DNA from: Saccoglossus kowalevskii
Lineage: Eukaryota > Hemichordata > Enteropneusta > Harrimaniidae
Length of the DNA: 10,206 bases
Assembly (NCBI RefSeq): GCF_000003605.2
Contig: NW_003127093.1
Location: forward strand, 1 to 10,206
Direction: 5' to 3'
The notes beneath the pieces are model-generated. The model saw only the letters and a list, made by a program, of their open reading frames with translations, searched no databases and had not been told where the DNA came from. Positions 7,449 to 10,206 of the stretch are shown one piece after another. Each line of letters starts with the position of its first letter. Positions within the stretch are counted from its first letter, which is position 1. A program made the translations under genes and the position numbers.

Positions 7449-7545
7449 TGAATATTCGTCGGAATTGGATTTCAATTAATGTTTCGGCTAGGCAAATAAT
7501 AAAGGGAAAAAGATAGTATGTACGGTGGAATAAAAATGTTGATAA

Positions 7546-7664
7546 GCATACTGCACGTGGCATTCCCAGCCGGTCTCCCGTGCAAGTCCTAACCATGGCC
7601 GATGCGGCTTAACTTCAGTGATCAGACGAGAACTGGTGTATTCTGCAATGGTTTGGCAGTAGGC
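7546..7664 (-). rRNA. 5S rRNA-like copy 34 (119 nt)
   Basis: Full length; lineage of copies 5 and 20. gcatactgc at the 3' end is shared with adjacent copy 35, a sign of local conversion or duplication. Confidence 0.7.
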
Positions 7665-7761
7665 TGAATATTCGTCGGAATTGGATTTCAATTAATGTTT
7701 CGGCTAGGCAAATAATAAAGGGAAAAAGATAGTATGTACGGTGGAATAAAAATGTTGATAA

Positions 7762-7880
7762 GCATACTGCACGTGGCATTCCCAGCAGGTCTTCCATGCA
7801 AGTACTAACCACGCCCGATGCAGCTTAACTTCGGCGATCGGACGAGAACTGGTGTATTCTGCAATGGTTTGGCAGTAGGC
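7762..7880 (-). rRNA. 5S rRNA-like copy 35 (119 nt)
   Basis: Full length; lineage of copies 6 and 21 with cagcaggtcttcc and ttcggcgatcgg. Confidence 0.7.
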
Positions 7881-7977
7881 TGAAGATTCGTCGGAATTGT
7901 ATGTCATTTAATGCTACGGCTAGGCAAAAAATCATGGGTAATAGTTAGTATGTAATGTGGAATAAAAATGTTGATGA

Positions 7978-8096
7978 GCCTACTGCACGTGGTATTCCCT
8001 GCCGGTCTCCCATGCAAGTACTAACCACGCCCGATGCAGCTTATATTCAGTGATCGGACGAGAACTGGTGTGTTCTGCAATGGTTTGACAGTAGGC
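7978..8096 (-). rRNA. 5S rRNA-like copy 36 (119 nt)
   Basis: Full length; ttccctgccgg and cttatattcag as in copy 17, 4004 bp away. Confidence 0.71.
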
Positions 8097-8192
8097 TGAA
8101 TATTCGTCAGAATTGCCTGTGGTTTAACGCTTTGGCTAGGCAAAAAATCCCGGGAAAATTTTGTATGTACGGTGGAAGAAAAATGTTGATAA

Positions 8193-8311
8193 GCCTACTG
8201 CACGTGGTATTCCCAGCCGGTCTCCCATGCAAGAACTAACCACGCCCGATGCAGCTTAACTTCAGTGATCGGACGAGAACTGGTGTATTCTGCAATGGTT
8301 TGGCAGTAGGC
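8193..8311 (-). rRNA. 5S rRNA-like copy 37 (119 nt, closest to consensus)
   Basis: By eye only one base differs from the array consensus: loop E AGTAC reads AGTTC (gaac on plus). All five helices pair. However, its TATA-like region is changed to gtcatttatactg and the upstream spacer has gtggaagaaaaatg. Confidence 0.78.
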
Positions 8312-8410
8312 TGAATATTCGTCGGAATTGGAAGTCATTTATACTGCTACGGCTATGCAAAAAATCATGGGTAAAAGTTAGTATGTAATGTGGAATAAAA
8401 ATGTTGATGA

Positions 8411-8522
8411 GCCTACTACACGTGGTATTCCAGGCCGGTCTCCCATGCAACCACGACCGATGCAGCTTAACTTCAGTGATCGGACGTGAACTGGTGTATT
8501 CTGCAATGGTTTGGCAGTAGGC
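8411..8522 (-). pseudogene. 5S copy 38 (112 nt, loop E deletion)
   Basis: 7-nt deletion, linked ttccagg, ctacacg and cacgaccg; identical to copy 40 by eye, part of a 425-bp duplicated dimer. Confidence 0.82.
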
Positions 8523-8605
8523 TGAATATTCGTTGGAATTGGATTTCAATTAATGTTTCGGCTAGGAAAAAAATCAAGGGAAAAAGATAGAATGTACGGT
8601 GGAAT

Positions 8606-8610
8606 AAAAA
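8606..8610 (-). terminator. Pol III T5 terminator of 5S copy 39 (representative)
   Basis: Nine bases (TTATCAATA) separate the end of the 5S region from TTTTT on the minus strand; in most units the nine are TCATCAACA. Two further T runs follow in many spacers. A short 3' trailer would need trimming, as for Drosophila pre-5S. Confidence 0.55.
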
Positions 8611-8619
8611 TATTGATAA

Positions 8620-8738
8620 GCCTACTGCACGTAGCATTCCCAGCAGGTCTCCCATGCAAGTACTAACCACGCCCGATGCAGCTTAACTTCAGTGATCGGA
8701 CGAGAACTGGTGTATTCTGCAATGGTTTGGCAGTAGGC
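8620..8738 (-). rRNA. 5S rRNA-like copy 39 (119 nt, with complete flanks)
   Basis: Full length with gtagcattcccagcagg changes. Its flanks show all expected Pol III elements: TATA-like box at 8764-8770, internal control region at 8641-8688, T5 at 8606-8610. Confidence 0.72.
8641..8688 (-). promoter_or_regulatory. Internal control region of 5S copy 39 (box A, IE, box C; representative)
   Basis: Positions follow the TFIIIA-binding region of animal 5S genes: box A 8688-8674 (AGTTAAGCTGCATCG), intermediate element about 8671-8666, box C 8658-8641 (TGCATGGGAGACC core). Box C has C for the usual second G, compensated in helix IV. Loop E deletion copies lose sequence between IE and box C. Confidence 0.55.
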
Positions 8739-8763
8739 TGAATATTCGTCGGAATTGGATGTC

Positions 8764-8770
8764 ATTTAAT
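8764..8770 (-). promoter_or_regulatory. TATA-like box at -32 to -26 of 5S copy 39 (representative of the array)
   Basis: Minus strand ATTAAAT, spaced as the upstream element of 5S genes in Drosophila, Neurospora and plants. Most units keep ATTAAAT at this spacing; one spacer type has ATTAATTG and another GTTAAACG. A conserved GAATATTC sits at about -3 to -9. Confidence 0.5.
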
Positions 8771-8835
8771 GCTACGGCTAGGCAAAAAATCATGGGTAAA
8801 AGTTAGTATGTAATGTGGAATAAAAATGTTGATGA

Positions 8836-8947
8836 GCCTACTACACGTGGTATTCCAGGCCGGTCTCCCATGCAACCACGACCGATGCAGCTTAACTTCA
8901 GTGATCGGACGTGAACTGGTGTATTCTGCAATGGTTTGGCAGTAGGC
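8836..8947 (-). pseudogene. 5S copy 40 (112 nt, loop E deletion)
   Basis: Identical by eye to copy 38, 425 bp away. Confidence 0.82.
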
Positions 8948-9044
8948 TGAATATTCGTTGGAATTGGATTTCAATTAATGTTTCGGCTAGGAAAAAAATC
9001 AAGGGAAAAAGATAGAATGTACGGTGGAATAAAAATATTGATAA

Positions 9045-9163
9045 GCCTACTGCACGTATCATTCCCAGCAGGTCTCCCATGCAAGTACTAACCACGCCCG
9101 ATGCAGCTTAACTTCAGTGATCGGACGTGAACTGGTGTATTCTGCAATGGTTTGGCAGTAGGC
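9045..9163 (-). rRNA. 5S rRNA-like copy 41 (119 nt)
   Basis: Differs from copy 39 by about two bases (gtatcattcc, ggacgtgaac); second half of the duplicated dimer. Confidence 0.71.
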
Positions 9164-9259
9164 TGAATATTCGTTGGAATTGGATTTCAATTAATGTTTC
9201 GGCTAGGAAAAAATCAAGGGAAAAAGATCGTATGTAAAGTGGAATAAAAATGGTCATCA

Positions 9260-9378
9260 GCCTACTGCACGTGGTATTCCCAGCCGGTCTCCCATGCATG
9301 TACTATCCACGCCCGATGCAGCTTAACTTCAGTGATCGAACGGGAACTGGTGTGTTCTTCAATGGTTTGACAGTAGGC
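9260..9378 (-). rRNA. 5S rRNA-like copy 42 (119 nt)
   Basis: Full length; gcatgtactatcc, gatcgaacgggaactggtgtg and cttcaatgg. The last weakens helix II. Confidence 0.69.
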
Positions 9379-9475
9379 TGAATATTCGTCGGAATTGGAT
9401 GTCATTTAATGCTACGGCTAGGCAAAAAATCATGGGTAAAAGTTAGTATATAATGTGGAATAAAAAAGTTGATGA

Positions 9476-9594
9476 GCCTACTGCACGTGGTATTCTCAGC
9501 CGGTCTCCCATGCAAGTACTAACCACGCCCGATGCAGCTTAACTTCAGTGATCGAACGGGAACTGGTGTGTTCTTCAATGGTTTGACAGTAGGC
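9476..9594 (-). rRNA. 5S rRNA-like copy 43 (119 nt)
   Basis: Full length; 5' half as in copy 42 (gatcgaacggg, cttcaatgg), 3' half near consensus with attctcagcc. Confidence 0.7.
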
Positions 9595-9691
9595 TGAATA
9601 TTCGTCAGAATTGCATGTCGTTTAACGCTTCGGCTAGGCAAAAAATCCCGGGGAAAATTTGGTAAGTACAGTGGAATAAAAATGTTGATGA

Positions 9692-9796
9692 GCACATGAT
9701 ACTCCAGGCCGGTCTCCCATGCATCCACGCCCGATGCAGCTTAACATCAGTGATCAGACGAGAACTGGTGTATTCTGCAATGGTTTGGCAGTAGGC
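9692..9796 (-). pseudogene. 5S copy 44 (105 nt, two 7-nt deletions)
   Basis: Carries the subfamily loop E deletion and a second 7-nt loss at the RNA 3' end (agcacatgat on plus), which removes most of the 3' strand of helix I. Confidence 0.8.
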
Positions 9797-9893
9797 TGAA
9801 TATTCGTCCGAATTGTATGTCATTTAACGCTACGGCTAGACAAATAATCATGGGAAAAATTTAGTATGCAATGTGAAATAAAAATGTTGATGA

Positions 9894-10012
9894 GCCTACT
9901 GCACGTGGTATTCCCAGCTGGTCTCCCATGCAAGTACTAACCACGCCCGATACAGGTTAACTTCAGTGATCGGACGAGAACTTGTGTACTCTGCAATGGT
10001 TTGGCAGTAGGC
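9894..10012 (-). rRNA. 5S rRNA-like copy 45 (119 nt)
   Basis: Full length; cagctgg, cgatacaggttaac (box A and helix II) and cttgtgtactc changes. Confidence 0.69.
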
Positions 10013-10109
10013 TGAATATTCGCTGGAATTGGATGTAATTTAATACGTCGGTTAGGCAAAAAATCCCGGGAAAAAATTGGTATGAACGGTGGAATGAAAA
10101 TGTTGATTA

Positions 10110-10206
10110 GCCTACTGCACGTGGTATTCCCAACCGGTCTCCCATGCATGTACTAACCAAGTCCTATGCAGCTTAACTTCAGTGATCGAACGGGAACTGA
10201 TGAACT
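10110..10206 (-). rRNA. 5S rRNA-like copy 46 (partial, cut by window edge)
   Basis: The 3' 97 nt of a copy, with ccaaccgg, aagtcctatgcagc and gaacgggaactgatg; its 5' end lies beyond the window. Confidence 0.68.

Larger units (their letters stand above)
6138..8522. repeat. Higher-order repeat block, second copy (copies 27-38)
   Basis: Counterpart of 2348-4519. It contains copies 34-35, which instead match 5-6 (1480-1814) and 20-21 (4617-4951), so a further two-unit module was shuffled in. Confidence 0.62.
8353..9202. repeat. Recent tandem duplication of a two-unit block (425 bp each)
   Basis: Copies 38-39 and 40-41 with their spacers match almost base for base at an offset of 425 bp (209 + 216). 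The spacer with ctaggaaaaaaatcaaggg and taaaaatattgataag occurs in both, and part of it again after copy 41. Edges are approximate. Confidence 0.75.
695..10206 (-). repeat. tandem array of about 216-bp 5S rDNA units (46 copies, head to tail)
   Basis: 5S starts recur at a modal spacing of 216 bp (common range 208-221). Two short steps of 121 and 118 bp follow the truncated copies at 2988 and 6996. Each unit is 119 nt of 5S-like sequence plus about 97 bp of spacer. All copies have the 5S sense on the minus strand. The spacer carries, in minus-strand order, T5 terminator, TACATACTAAC region, two more T runs, GCCTAGCCGAAGC-like segment, TATA-like box and GAATATTC next to the gene. Coding and spacer parts seem similarly variable, which is unlike an actively homogenised 5S cluster. 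The array begins abruptly at the LINE and continues past the right edge. Confidence 0.93.

Noticed and set aside
1198-10149. Many 60-103 codon open frames in the array, several nearly identical (MVSTCMGDLLG..., MHGRPAGNTTC...)
   Set aside because: They recur with the repeat period, begin and end inside 5S or spacer, and change frame with unit indels. They are by-products of a non-coding repeat, not a protein family.
695-10206. CRISPR array
   Set aside because: The period is 216 bp, both halves of the unit are repeated, there are no unique spacers, and the unit is 5S rDNA.
695-10206. 5S-derived SINE (SINE3) family
   Set aside because: SINEs are dispersed and have a body and a tail. Here full 5S genes with promoter and terminator stand head to tail at a fixed period.
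695-10206. 5S copies in inverted orientation, or tRNA/snRNA genes mixed in the array
   Set aside because: Every unit read has the 5S sense on the minus strand, and no cloverleaf or other small-RNA gene was seen.

Overview
The window looks like nuclear DNA of an animal. About 93% of it (695-10206) is a tandem array with a period of about 216 bp. Each unit holds a 119-nt sequence recognisable on the minus strand as 5S ribosomal RNA, followed by about 97 bp of spacer. I count 46 5S copies, all in the same orientation: 27 of the 119-nt length, 15 with small indels, 2 that lost their 5' end in a spacer-fusing deletion, 1 cut by a mobile element and 1 cut by the window edge. The 5S identification rests on conserved blocks (minus strand AGTTAAGC, GGTTAGTACTT, GGGAGACC, GGGAATACC), on a consensus that pairs in all five 5S helices, and on its flanks: a TATA-like box at -32 to -26 and a T5 Pol III terminator 9 nt past the 3' end. 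I cannot name the species; an invertebrate is the best guess, from the 5S style and the retroelement.

The left end (1-694) is the 5' part of a non-LTR retrotransposon (LINE), also read on the minus strand. It has a leader of about 199 nt with a YY1-like CAAGATGG at its very start, a leader hairpin, and an ORF1 (gag-like, RRM-like region with FLNLPLYIHDD) starting at 495. ORF1 is broken by two single-base frameshifts and runs off the window. The LINE 5' end joins 5S sequence exactly after 5S nucleotide 41, in the same transcriptional sense, so this may be a 5S-rDNA-targeting element comparable to Mutsu (Tx1 clade).

The array is far from homogeneous. Copies fall into shared-mutation subfamilies: a 7-nt loop E deletion, a 1-nt deletion breaking helix II, linked spacer types, and spacer-fused short units. 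Groups of neighbouring units recur in the same order about 3.8-4.0 kb apart, and a two-unit block is freshly duplicated at 8.4-9.2 kb. No copy matches the consensus exactly. The picture is a once-functional 5S rDNA cluster that is decaying, or turning into a 5S-derived satellite. No protein gene lies in the array; the many 60-100 codon open frames there are by-products of the repeat.
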